Shown: positions 36,001-43,612 of the stretch, piece after piece
Position numbering within the stretch: the stretch's first letter is position 1
Layout: each line of letters opens with the position of its first letter
NCBI GenBank assembly: GCA_949291295.1
Contig: CASEVE010000012.1
Location: 1-64,000 of the forward strand
DNA from: an uncultured Olsenella sp.
GTDB taxonomy: Bacteria; Actinomycetota; Coriobacteriia; Coriobacteriales; Atopobiaceae
Length of the DNA: 64,000 nucleotides
Direction: 5' to 3'
The notes under the pieces: model-generated
Told to the model about the DNA's origin: nothing
What the model saw: the letters and a program-made list of their open reading frames with translations, nothing else
Database searches by the model: none
Position numbers and translations under genes: made by a program

Positions 36001-38460
36001 GCCGAGCTGCCCGAGCGGGGCACCCACACCGGTACCGTGACGTTCACCGCTGGCGGCAAGACCGTCACGGACACCGTGACTGTCACCGTGACCGATGGCG
36101 AGACCATCTACGGCAACAACATCACGCTCTCCGCCACCTCCGGCGAGCAGGGCGAGAAGATCACCGTCACGCTGAGCGACTTTGCCCCCAGCGCGTCTGT
36201 CAAGCTGAGCTTTGGCGACACCGAGCTCGGCTCCGTCACCGTTGACGAGAACGGCGCGGGCACCTACGAGCTCACCGTCCCGGCCGTCGAGCCCGGCACC
36301 TACCAGGTGACGACTGACCCCACCGGCTCCGGCGCGGAGTTTGAGGTCACCCCGGCCTTCTCGCCCGTGGTGACGCTGTACCCGGCCACCGCGGCCCCCG
36401 GCTTTGAGGTCTCCGTCACCGTGACCGGCCTCGAGCCCGAGAAGGACGCGACGCTGACGTCCGAGTTTGGCGAGGTTACGTTTACGGCCGACGCCGAGGG
36501 CACCGCCGAGGCAACGATCGCCGTTCCCGAGGACGCCACGACCGGCTCCTACGAGGTGAGCGTGACGCAGGGCTGGTGGAACGGCTCCGCAACGCTCACG
36601 ATCGCGAGTGACGCGCTGGCGCACCCCATCGACCAGGAGCTCTACGAGATCGCGGGCTTCTCGTCCGAGGAGACAACCGGCGAGGGTGCGACGAGCGGCT
36701 TTGCAAACGCCGCCATCGACGGCGACCCCAGCACCTACTGGCACAGCGCATGGCAGAGCGGCTCGAGCACCCTGCCCGGCTACATCACCATCGATCTGGG
36801 CGCCGAGTACGACGTTGACGGCGTCTCCTACCTGCCGCGCCAGTCCAACACCAACGGCCTCATGAAGGACTACAAGATCTTTGTGACGGCCGAGAATCCC
36901 AGCGGCGTGCCCGATGGCACCCCTGCCGCCCAGGGAACCTTCCCCGACATCCGCAACGCCGGCAGCCGCGACGTCACTGTCGTCAACTTTGACGAGCCCG
37001 TGACCGGCCGCTACGTGACGATCGTTGCTACGAGCACGCTTGCTGGCAACAACTTTGTGGGCGCGGCCGAGCTCGTGGTGAGCGGCGTTACGCACACCGA
37101 GCCCGGTCCCGAGCCTGAGCCCGAGCCCACCATGCACACGGTGAGCTTTGTTGGCGTTGATGGCGTTGCCGCCCAGGAGGTTGCGGACGGCGAGACCGCC
37201 ACGGAGCCCAGGGTTGCCGAGCGCGCCGGTTACACCTTCAACGGCTGGTTTGCCGAGGGCGCCGATAAGGCATACGACTTTGACACGCCCGTGACTGGTG
37301 ACCTCACGCTCACCGCGTCCTGGTCGCTTGATGCACCCGTAGTCTCTATTGAGGCCGACAAGACCGATCCGGTTGAGGGCGAGACGGTGACGCTTACGGC
37401 TAAGGTCGAGCACGCCGCCACCGACGTTGATTTCCACTACCTGTGGACCGAGAACGGCCAGCCCGTGCTTGGGGCGGGCGAGTCCACGTATGTCGTCACG
37501 GCCTCGGGCACCTACTCCGTGACCGTTACCGTTGAGAGCCCGGAGGGCATCACCGCTTCTGCGACGAGCGATACGGTTGAGGTGACCTTTACTAAGCCCG
37601 CTCCCGAGCCCGTGGACAAGACCGCGCTGCTTGAGGCGCTTGCCACTGCGTCTGCGCTTGACCTCAACGGGTACACCGATGACTCCGTTGCCGCCCTCGA
37701 GTCTGCCATCGCCAAGGCCGAGGCTGTCCGCGATGACGCCGATGCCACGGCCGAGCAGGTTGCAGATGCCGCCGCAGCCGTCTACGACGCAATCAAGGCG
37801 CTCGTGGAGAAGCCCGGCGAGCCTGAGGTTGACACTGGCGCACTCCTTGAGGCGATCGAGAGCGCTGGTGCGCTTGACGAGTCCGAGTACACCGCAGAGA
37901 GCTGGGGCGCGCTCCAGGATGCCCTTGAGGCCGCTCGCGAGGCGCTCGAGTCTGGCGACCAGGCTGCGGTTGACGCCGCTGAGCAGGAGCTTGAGGCCGC
38001 GATCGAGGCTCTCGTTGCCGCGCCCGAGCCCGGCGAGGACGTCAAGCCCGGCGAGGACGACGACCAGAAGCCCGGCGAGGACGACGACCAGAAGCCCGGC
38101 GAGGACGTCAAACCTGGCGAGGATACCAAGCCCGGTGACGACGATGAGCAGCCCGGCGAGGATACCAAGCCCGGCGAAGATCAGCAGCCCGGCGAGGATA
38201 CCAAGCCTGGGGACGACGGCCAGCAGCCCGGCGACGATACCAAGCCTGGTGACGACGGCCAGCAGCCCGGCGACGACCAGAAGCCGTCCGGCGACCAGCA
38301 GGCCGACCCGAGCGACGACGCCAAGCCCGGCACGCAGAAGCCCTCCGACCAGGGCAACGCCATTCCCGACACCGGCGACGCCACTCTCGTTGTGAGCTTT
38401 GTCGCCGCCGCGGGTGCGACGATCTCTGGCGCAAGTCTCGCCCTTCGCCGTCGCAAGTAA
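33031..38460 (+). CDS. Giant surface GH20 beta-N-acetylhexosaminidase
   Basis: A 1,809-aa wall-anchored enzyme that should release terminal N-acetylhexosamines from host glycans. Order: signal peptide (~1-30), two F5/8-type carbohydrate-binding domains (~35-185, ~195-350), a GH20 N-domain (~365-500), the GH20 catalytic barrel (~510-850) with the D719-E720 pair in HIGGDETH, beta-sandwich repeats, a third F5/8 domain (~1205-1350), a Listeria-Bacteroides-type repeat, an Ig-like domain, two FIVAR-like helical repeats (~1530-1660), a PGEDDDQK-type acidic repeat stalk, and IPDTG plus helix plus RRRK. GTG 33031 has GAGGGGG and gives a clean signal peptide; an ATG at 32989 would add 14 residues. Confidence 0.9.
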   Translation: MKRQNLRRAFAGLIAATLALGGVVAANAAEPELQNLALKAEVTASGVEEANGAPTAWEAERAVDGLVGLMNGDDKRDDFTWRDTGENFRNQESSRWSSNKDGSRWLSVDLGEESVVDHVTIFWGKQFGQGYKLETSLDGTQWTAVEENGSTTLSATASQEDTVQLGDVAARYVRVTITQPNSEYSTGIWEFEVWGTEKVAEPENLARLETTTVTASGREVEGQWGPELAVDGKVGLVTDTEWQNKEWLTTRDNHVNPQASRWSANNADGVWLALDLGAEANVSSVKVVWGKQFGSPYRIETSANGTDWKAVTDDLTGSDSETVEIPLTDVQTRYIRLFIAKRSATYAMSVWEFEVWGTWTNGAPEPEPEPVDDELPSVVPEPVTYTALDDEGFVLSPESDIVYQGEAAKAEAEKLAETLRVSTGYDLEVVAKSNDDVPDIEIVIGTDEQLEDYVGTNTAEGYFLLSDVRRLGVAAATTDGLYNGIQTVYQLFGPFSVADFTTNGPWEVPALEITDYPRYEWRAVMLDPARSFLTVDEIKQAVDVLSMYKINVLHLHLTDDQGWRVEITNEGRVEGDDIDYTRLAEIAGDAAMGTTQYQQLPGIRGYYTQDDLREIVAYANEHHIEVVPEVDMPGHSQGILHAIPQLNSAESSHDGTVDPETGEKIENPAEWICAPAQTTGDVGGSYLDYNNEYTWMFLEHVVKQITEICGSEYIHIGGDETHQLNTDYPGRAVEFLNKAGEMVRDMGLTPIGWNEWASSGVELKSGDTIQCWNGQPGANTITSSDARIIWSMAQNAYFPQRPGTNVAGPSWAGGSDGVCNIDDFYNYDPSARAGLSDEHVRGVEGAMWSEHVRGIQDFFFPSFPRAMALAEVGWTPQAKRTGQVADLRERLADTVPALTMKGADFYAEDGLENEPLVAATDLETAPSVGVAHTIAHGYMPMTDIADVTATITWEDDTTQQLGVVQNRPYQAPTAANNNNRAQNGLWELTLAELPERGTHTGTVTFTAGGKTVTDTVTVTVTDGETIYGNNITLSATSGEQGEKITVTLSDFAPSASVKLSFGDTELGSVTVDENGAGTYELTVPAVEPGTYQVTTDPTGSGAEFEVTPAFSPVVTLYPATAAPGFEVSVTVTGLEPEKDATLTSEFGEVTFTADAEGTAEATIAVPEDATTGSYEVSVTQGWWNGSATLTIASDALAHPIDQELYEIAGFSSEETTGEGATSGFANAAIDGDPSTYWHSAWQSGSSTLPGYITIDLGAEYDVDGVSYLPRQSNTNGLMKDYKIFVTAENPSGVPDGTPAAQGTFPDIRNAGSRDVTVVNFDEPVTGRYVTIVATSTLAGNNFVGAAELVVSGVTHTEPGPEPEPEPTMHTVSFVGVDGVAAQEVADGETATEPRVAERAGYTFNGWFAEGADKAYDFDTPVTGDLTLTASWSLDAPVVSIEADKTDPVEGETVTLTAKVEHAATDVDFHYLWTENGQPVLGAGESTYVVTASGTYSVTVTVESPEGITASATSDTVEVTFTKPAPEPVDKTALLEALATASALDLNGYTDDSVAALESAIAKAEAVRDDADATAEQVADAAAAVYDAIKALVEKPGEPEVDTGALLEAIESAGALDESEYTAESWGALQDALEAAREALESGDQAAVDAAEQELEAAIEALVAAPEPGEDVKPGEDDDQKPGEDDDQKPGEDVKPGEDTKPGDDDEQPGEDTKPGEDQQPGEDTKPGDDGQQPGDDTKPGDDGQQPGDDQKPSGDQQADPSDDAKPGTQKPSDQGNAIPDTGDATLVVSFVAAAGATISGASLALRRRK

Positions 38461-38485
38461 GAGGCCCCACCATATACCCCGAGGC

Positions 38486-38522
38486 GGGGGCGTCGCGGAT
38501 ACCCGCGGCGCCCCCGTTCTTT
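38486..38522 (+). terminator. Terminator of the GH20 gene
   Basis: A GC-rich hairpin, GGGGGCG...CGCCCCC (38486-38515) with one mismatched pair and a 4-nt loop, is followed by GTTCTTT. It lies 25 bp after the GH20 stop. Confidence 0.75.
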
Positions 38523-38563
38523 ACGCCAAAGATATGTGTCCCCTGCGCTGCCGCTCATCATGT

Positions 38564-39093
38564 GCCGAGAAAACCCGTGTCCCGTACCACTTTTATCGAC
38601 GAGGTGCCGAGAAACCCCGCCTTCTGTACCATCCACATTCAGCCCAAGCCGAGGAACCACTCCTCCTACATCGTGCTTCACAACAAAGTGCCGAGAAATT
38701 CGGCGCTCTATGCCATCTTGGCCACACGACCGCCGAGGAATTTCCGCGACTGTACCGCGACGTCCCTACAGCCCTGTACAGCCACAAGCTTTTCTCGGCA
38801 GGCATCTACCCCCAGCGGTACACAGCCCCAGATTCCTCGGCGTCCGTCGCCCGCCAGCGGTACACCACCCCAGATTCCTCGGCGTCCACCGCCCGCCGCA
38901 GGTACACCACCAGGCTTTTCTCGGCGCCTGCACGGCACCGCCGGTACGCCGACCCAGATTCCTCGGCGCTCACCGCGCGCCGCTGGTACGCAGGCCCATA
39001 TTCTTCGGCGTCCGTAGGCCGCACTAGGTACACCGCCAGGCTTTTCTCGGCATTCATGCGAGCGGCAAGACGCGCTCGCCGGTACTTCTCGGC
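38564..39093. repeat. Mirrored 42-bp periodic array 3 (most regular)
   Basis: Five left units start at 38564, 38606, 38648, 38690 and 38732. After the 18-nt centre (38757-38774), seven inverted units start at 38775, 38817, 38859, 38901, 38943, 38985 and 39027, every step exactly 42 bp. A shortened unit (GGTACTTCTCGGC, 39081-39093) lacks the 12 central bases; the same short form is at 42183-42195 upstream of the lactate permease gene. The array lies between convergent genes (GH20 and lemA), so it cannot be a promoter operator for either. It accounts for nearly all of the 669-bp gap. Confidence 0.9.
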
Positions 39094-39129
39094 AAGCGGG
39101 CGCCGCCTCGCGCTTATCGCAAGCGAAAA

Positions 39130-39696
39130 CTAGAACTTTGCCCAGGGAAGCTCGCGCTCGCCGTCACTGCTCTCCCTCGGCTCGAGCTTCTTGCGCGGAC
39201 GGTACCTAAACCCCGCGACCTTCTCACCGGGAAAGCCCGTAACCATGTTGTTGTACTCGCGCGCCCGGTCGTTGTACTCCTCGCGCGCCTTGCCGATGCG
39301 GTTCTCGGCGTTTGCGATCTCGCTCAGGTGCGCCACCAGGTCCGGGTTGGTCATCAGGGCCGTCGAACGCTCGACCACCGAGAAGATCTGACGCAGCGTG
39401 GCTGTAAGCTCGTCGGACACGACCATCACGTCCTCGGGCCTCTTCTCGGCGTCCATGGCGGCGTCAACCTCCGCGCGGGCGTCTCGAAGGGCGAGAAACG
39501 CCTCGTGGTTGGCTCCCATCATCTCCTCAAGCTGGGCCACCAGCTCGCCGCGCTCGCGAAGCTGCAGCTCAACGGACTTCCAGGCATCGTTGCACTTGTT
39601 GTCGGCGACGATGATGTTTGTGGCCGTGCGCGTGTAGACCATCACGACAGCAATGACGGCAAGACCGACGAAGAGAATGATTGCAATGGGGTCCAC
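39130..39696 (-). CDS. lemA: LemA-family membrane protein
   Basis: A 188-aa protein with one N-terminal membrane helix (~4-22) and a long helical domain outside or along the membrane, matching LemA: NKCNDAWKSVELQLRER, LTATLRQIFSVVERS and the C-terminal NNMVTGFPGEKVAGFRYR. Its role in bacteria is not established. The GTG start at 39696 has GGAG upstream. It is preceded on the same strand by the tRNA-Ser gene and its terminator. Confidence 0.88.
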   Translation of the reverse strand: MDPIAIILFVGLAVIAVVMVYTRTATNIIVADNKCNDAWKSVELQLRERGELVAQLEEMMGANHEAFLALRDARAEVDAAMDAEKRPEDVMVVSDELTATLRQIFSVVERSTALMTNPDLVAHLSEIANAENRIGKAREEYNDRAREYNNMVTGFPGEKVAGFRYRPRKKLEPRESSDGERELPWAKF

Positions 39697-39710
39697 CGGC
39701 GGCTCCGTTC

Positions 39711-39741
39711 AAAAAAGTGGAAAAGGGAGGCCCTTTTCCAC
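39711..39741 (-). terminator. Terminator of tRNA-Ser
   Basis: On the minus strand GTGGAAAAGGG pairs perfectly with CCCTTTTCCAC around a 3-nt loop and is followed by six T residues (39716-39711). It ends the tRNA transcript 15 bp past the CCA and just before lemA. Confidence 0.9.
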
Positions 39742-39755
39742 ATGAGGTTTGCGTA

Positions 39756-39848
39756 TGGCGGAGGAGGAGGGATTCGAACCCTCGGAACGGGGGTTACCCG
39801 CTCGACGGTTTTCAAGACCGCTGCAATCAACCGCTCTGCCACTCCTCC
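39756..39848 (-). tRNA. tRNA-Ser (anticodon UGA)
   Basis: A 93-nt class II tRNA read on the minus strand. The acceptor GGAGGAG pairs with CTCCTCC, the anticodon loop is CTTGAAA with anticodon TGA, the long variable arm is typical of serine, and the T-arm is GAGGG-TTCGAAT-CCCTC. The 3' CCA is encoded. It lies 60 bp from the divergent tadA gene. Confidence 0.95.
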
Positions 39849-39908
39849 GAGTGTGCAAGCATTAGTATCCTACCCCATATGGGTCGTTTGCGGGAACGAG
39901 GAGGCGCC

Positions 39909-40364
39909 GTGGAGACGGACGAGAAGTACATGCGCATGGCGCTCGAGGAGGCCGAGCTGGCGGCAGCCGAGGGCGAGGTGCCCATTGGCGCCGTGGTGGT
40001 GTGCGATGGCGAGGTTGTGGCGCGGGCGCACAATCGCCGCGAGAACGACCATGATCCCTCGGCGCACGCGGAGTTTCGCGCGATGGTGGAGGCGTCGCAG
40101 GCGCTGGGACGCTGGCGGCTCACGGGCTGTACGGTGTACGTGACGCTGGAACCGTGCCTCATGTGCGCGGGGCTCATGGTGAACGCGCGGATTGACCGCT
40201 GTGTCTATGGCGCGAGCGACCCCAAGGGTGGCGCGCTCGGGACCCTGTTTGACGTGAGCGCAGATTCGCGGCTCAACCACGAGTTTGCCGTGACGCCTGG
40301 CGTGCTTGCCGAGGAGGCCGCGGCTCAGCTGCGGGCCTTCTTTCGCGCCCGACGCAAAAAATAA
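39909..40364 (+). CDS. tadA: tRNA-specific adenosine deaminase
   Basis: A 151-aa zinc deaminase that converts A34 to inosine in the anticodon of tRNA-Arg(ACG). The zinc and proton-shuttle motif is HAE (SAHAEFRAM) and the second zinc motif is PCLMC. Length is typical. GTG 39909 with GAGG upstream is chosen; upstream in-frame starts would run through the tRNA gene. The stop codon lies within the left arm of an inverted repeat, so the last codons (RRKK) may be element-derived. Confidence 0.94.
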   Translation: METDEKYMRMALEEAELAAAEGEVPIGAVVVCDGEVVARAHNRRENDHDPSAHAEFRAMVEASQALGRWRLTGCTVYVTLEPCLMCAGLMVNARIDRCVYGASDPKGGALGTLFDVSADSRLNHEFAVTPGVLAEEAAAQLRAFFRARRKK

Positions 40365-40451
40365 CGGACATTGGTTTGCTGAAAAATCACGCTCAACTGG
40401 GCGTTTTATATCGAAACTCCGTTTTTCAGCAAACCAATGTCCGTTATTTTT
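40357..40451. mobile_element. Inverted repeat with perfect 30-bp arms and 35-nt interior (family AACGGACATTGG)
   Basis: The left arm 40357-40386 is the exact inverse of 40422-40451 (core AACGGACATTGGTTTGC), enclosing exactly 35 nt. It begins inside the tadA stop region. A diverged second copy with the same lengths is at 54217-54311. No transposase is nearby. Confidence 0.85.
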
Positions 40452-40511
40452 GGCACGGTCCAAGTAGCCGACCGGATTGAGCTGTGCTCACCCCTGCGTG
40501 AGATGCCTCAC

Positions 40512-40550
40512 GGGCGCCCGAAGTACCGCCAGGCGGCGATTCGGGCGCCC
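40512..40550 (-). terminator. Hairpin downstream of the lactate permease gene
   Basis: GGGCGCCCGAA (40512-40522) pairs perfectly with TTCGGGCGCCC (40540-40550), with a nested CCGCC/GGCGG loop. It lies 9 bp past the permease stop on the minus strand. It lacks a T-run. Confidence 0.6.
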
Positions 40551-40558
40551 GCGAGCCT

Positions 40559-42109
40559 CTACAGGAAGAGTGTGCCGACGTAGGTGAGAACGGCCATGAG
40601 CACGGCAAACCCAAAGGCGTACTTGGCGATCTTGCCGAGGATCTCGCCATCCTTGCCCACAAGGCCGCAGGCGGCGCATCCGATGGCGATGTTCTGGGGG
40701 GAGAGCATCTTGCCGGCGGAAACGCCAAGCGAGTTGGACGCAACAAGCCACGTGGGGTCTACGCCGATGGACTGCGCGGCGCTGAGCTGGACGTTGCCAA
40801 AGAGGACCTCGCTCGAGGTTCCTGAGCCGGTGACGAAGGTTCCCAGAGCTCCCAGCAGCGGCGCGACGAGCGGGTAGAGGCCGCCGAGGGTGCCCACGAA
40901 GAAGGCCGCGATGCTCGCAATCATTCCGGAGTAGCCCATAATCTTGGCGCAGGCAAGCACGCCGAGCATGGTGAGGATGGTCTTGCTCATCTGCTTGCAG
41001 GTGTCTGCCAGGACCTGGAGCAGCTCGCGTACGCTGCAGCCCTGGATGAGGCCGCCGATGATGCCACAGATAATGATGATGACGCCGGGCGTGTCGATCC
41101 AGGTGAAGGTGAGCGTGGCCGTGGGGTCGCCCGCGTAGATGTTGACCGTGGTGGCAATGGACGAGAGCGGCTCGTAGATTGCAGGCACGAGCTGGCTTGT
41201 GAGCAGCAGCGCCACAAGAATCAGGATAAACGGGGACCAGGCAAGCAGAATCTGGAGCGCAGGTCCGCCAAAGCCCTGGTAGTGATGGATGTTGGTGAGC
41301 TGGAACTCAGAGGGCACCTCTCGCTTACGGAGGGTGAGGGCAAAGAGGAACGTGGCAACAAGCGAGCACGTGGCGGCCACGACGTCGGCGAGCGTGGGTC
41401 CCACAAACTGAGCGGCAACGATCATGGGAAGCCCAAACGAGAGCCCGGACACAAGGGAGGCGGGAAGCGCGCCCTTGAGCGCCTTGGGTCCGCCGCCCAC
41501 AAGCATGACCATAAGGATCGGGCACGCGATGACAAACGGAAAGACCTGGATGGCCTGAGTAAACGCAAGCTGGAACGCATCGATGCCGGTGATGGATGCC
41601 AGCGTGGTGGTGGGAATGCCAATGGAGCCAAACATCGTGGGGACGCCGTTGGCGATGAGGCAGGCAAGGATCGCAGTGACCGGAGAGATGCCAAGCGCCA
41701 TGAGCATGCTCGCGGGAATGGCGACAGCGGTTCCAAAGCCGGCCATGCCCTCGAGGAAGCCGCCAAAGCACCACGCGATGAGCAGCGTAAGGATGCGCTT
41801 ATCGTCAGATACGGAGCAGAGCATGGCCTTGATGGTCTCCATGCCGCTCGTGTGGACGGTGACGTTGTAGGTGAACACCGCCGCGATGATAACGATGACG
41901 ATGGGCCAGATTGCCATGGCAAAGCCCTCGAGTGCGGCGGTTGCCATGTTGATGGGGGTCATCTGCCAGCCGAGCATGGCGCAGACGGCGGCGACGACAA
42001 GTGCGCCGGCGCTGGCGAGGTGCGCCTGCATGTGCAGCCCGCACAGGGCGACAACGAGCCAGATGATGGGCGAAAGCGCGAGGACGAACATTCCAAAGAG
42101 CTCTAGCAT
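40559..42109 (-). CDS. lctP: L-lactate permease
   Basis: A 516-aa membrane protein with about twelve to fourteen helices of the LctP/LldP family, a lactate (or glycolate)/H+ symporter. Recognisable parts are LSPIIWLVVALCGLHMQAH near the N-terminus, CFGGFLEGMAGFGTAVAIPASML, and the LGTFVTGSGTSSEVLFGNVQ segment near the C-terminus. Start 42109 has GGGAG upstream. No lactate dehydrogenase gene adjoins it. In a fermenter it may import or export lactate; the sequence does not say which. Confidence 0.92.
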   Translation of the reverse strand: MLELFGMFVLALSPIIWLVVALCGLHMQAHLASAGALVVAAVCAMLGWQMTPINMATAALEGFAMAIWPIVIVIIAAVFTYNVTVHTSGMETIKAMLCSVSDDKRILTLLIAWCFGGFLEGMAGFGTAVAIPASMLMALGISPVTAILACLIANGVPTMFGSIGIPTTTLASITGIDAFQLAFTQAIQVFPFVIACPILMVMLVGGGPKALKGALPASLVSGLSFGLPMIVAAQFVGPTLADVVAATCSLVATFLFALTLRKREVPSEFQLTNIHHYQGFGGPALQILLAWSPFILILVALLLTSQLVPAIYEPLSSIATTVNIYAGDPTATLTFTWIDTPGVIIIICGIIGGLIQGCSVRELLQVLADTCKQMSKTILTMLGVLACAKIMGYSGMIASIAAFFVGTLGGLYPLVAPLLGALGTFVTGSGTSSEVLFGNVQLSAAQSIGVDPTWLVASNSLGVSAGKMLSPQNIAIGCAACGLVGKDGEILGKIAKYAFGFAVLMAVLTYVGTLFL

Positions 42110-42209
42110 GGCAACTCCCGAGGTCGTGCGGTCAGTCAGCCTCTAAATGTAGCACTTGGGCCTTGCGCTGAGACCGTTTTCAGGTACTTCTCGGCGCGTT
42201 TCTGTGCTG

Positions 42210-43472
42210 CTAGACCACCTGGAAGATGAAGAAGTCCAGGTAGTGGCTCTCGGGAAAGCCCCAGAGGATGGGGTGGTCGGGCGCCTGCTGGCGCTCCTCG
42301 ACCTGCTTGAGCTGCACGTTGGCTTGGTGCGCGGCCTCTGCGATTGCCTTGGCCAGAAGGTCTCGCGTCATGAAGTGCGAGCAGCTGCAGGTAGCGAGGT
42401 AGCCGCCGCGAGGCAGCAGGCGCAGGGCCTCGTAGTTGATCTCGCGGTAGCCGCGTGCAGCGTGGGAGACGGTACCGCGGCTCTTTGTGAAGGCGGGCGG
42501 GTCTAGGACGATGAGGTCGAACGGGCCGCCTGCCTCGCGCAGGCGGGCGCGGTTGGAGCGGAGCTCGGGCAGGTAGTCGAGGACGTTTGCGCAGGTGAAG
42601 TCCATACGGGCGTCTAGGTTGTTAAGGCGGGCGTTCTCGCGTGCGAGGTCGATGGCGGTCTGGCTCACGTCCACGCAGCGCACAAACTCCGCGCCGCCCG
42701 CAGCCGCGTTGAGGCCGAAGGGGCCCACGTGGCAGAAGCAGTCGAGCGCGCGCCTGCCGGCTGCAATCTCGCGAACGGCACGACGGTTGTACTTCTGATC
42801 GAGGAAGAAGCCAGTCTTCTGGCTGTTCTCGATGTCGAGGTCAAAGGCGAGGCCGTTCTCGCGCACCATGATGCGCGGGCTTTCAGGCGCGGGCAGGCCG
42901 TCCCACCAGCCCTTATACTGCGGCAGGCCCTCCTTGGCGCGGGATGCGCCGTCGTTGCGCTCGTAGATGGCGTCGATCTTCTCGCCGTCTGCGGAAAGGG
43001 CGTCAAGAAGCGCGGCGTACATGACGGGGCGCAGGCGCTCCATGCCCACGGTGCCCACCTGCGTGACCAGGACGTTTTCGTAGCGGTCCGCTACGAGGCC
43101 GGGAATGCCGTCGGCCTCCGAGAAGACCACGCGGCTGCAGTTGGTGTCGGGCTCCGTGCCGGGAAGCGCACGGTTGCCCATCGCGGAGCGACGGTGCTGC
43201 CAGGCCTAGGTGACGCGCCTGCGCCAGAATGCCTCGTCGATGCGGTCGTTGGCATTGCGTGTGACAATGCGGACGCGAATCTTGGATTCCTGCGAGAGAA
43301 GGCCCGCTCCCTGCCACGTGCCGTTTTCCTCGAAGACGTCAACGACGTCGCCGTTTTGCGCGGGTTCGGCGGCGATGACCTCGCCCTCAAAGACCCACGG
43401 GTGCCCGCCGGCGAGCGAGCGCGCTGCCTTGCGAGTGACAGTGACGCGCGGATATGGCCGAACCTGCTTCAT
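42210..43472 (-). pseudogene. rlmI: RlmI-like 23S rRNA methyltransferase gene interrupted by an in-frame amber codon
   Basis: Frame and homology run through from MKQVRPYPRVTVTRK (start 43472, AGGAGGG upstream) to 42210, about 420 codons. The N-terminal PUA domain (~1-88) ends at TAG, 43208-43206. The same frame resumes at once with AWQHRRSAMGNRALPGTEPD and continues through the methyltransferase (NSQKTGFFLDQK, CFCHVGPFGL, VLDPPAFTKS). The expected enzyme methylates a 23S rRNA cytosine. It is therefore one gene with a single nonsense codon, or a sequencing error, or readthrough. Restart at ATG 43181 would give a protein lacking the RNA-binding PUA domain. Confidence 0.88.
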
Positions 43473-43480
43473 GCGCCCTC

Positions 43481-43611
43481 CTGCGATTTGGGGACGGGTT
43501 ATTTCTCTCAGAGTTTTTGGGACAGGTCTTGGGTTGCCGAGGATGGCGTTCTTGTGGCTTGGGGACCTGTCCCAAAAACTCTGAGAGAAATAACCCGTCC
43601 CCAAATCGCAG
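43481..43611. mobile_element. Perfect 48-bp inverted repeat with 35-nt interior
   Basis: 43481-43528 is the exact inverse of 43564-43611 (core GGGGACGGGTTATTTCTC), with no mismatch in 48 bp, and encloses exactly 35 nt. It fills the gap between the helicase stop (43613) and the rlmI ribosome binding site, on the same strand. The perfect arms imply recent insertion or active conversion. The RNA would form a very stable hairpin between the two genes. Confidence 0.9.
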
Positions 43612-43612
43612 G

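Noticed and set aside
33676..37437. A 1,253-codon minus-strand open frame opposite the GH20 gene
   Set aside because: A codon-bias shadow of the GH20 gene: Gly/Val/Arg-rich, with no recognisable domain or start signal.
40357..40451. The inverted repeat as the terminator of tadA
   Set aside because: A 35-nt interior, a diverged second copy in a non-terminator position at 54217 and the length rule point to an element, although it may also stop transcription.
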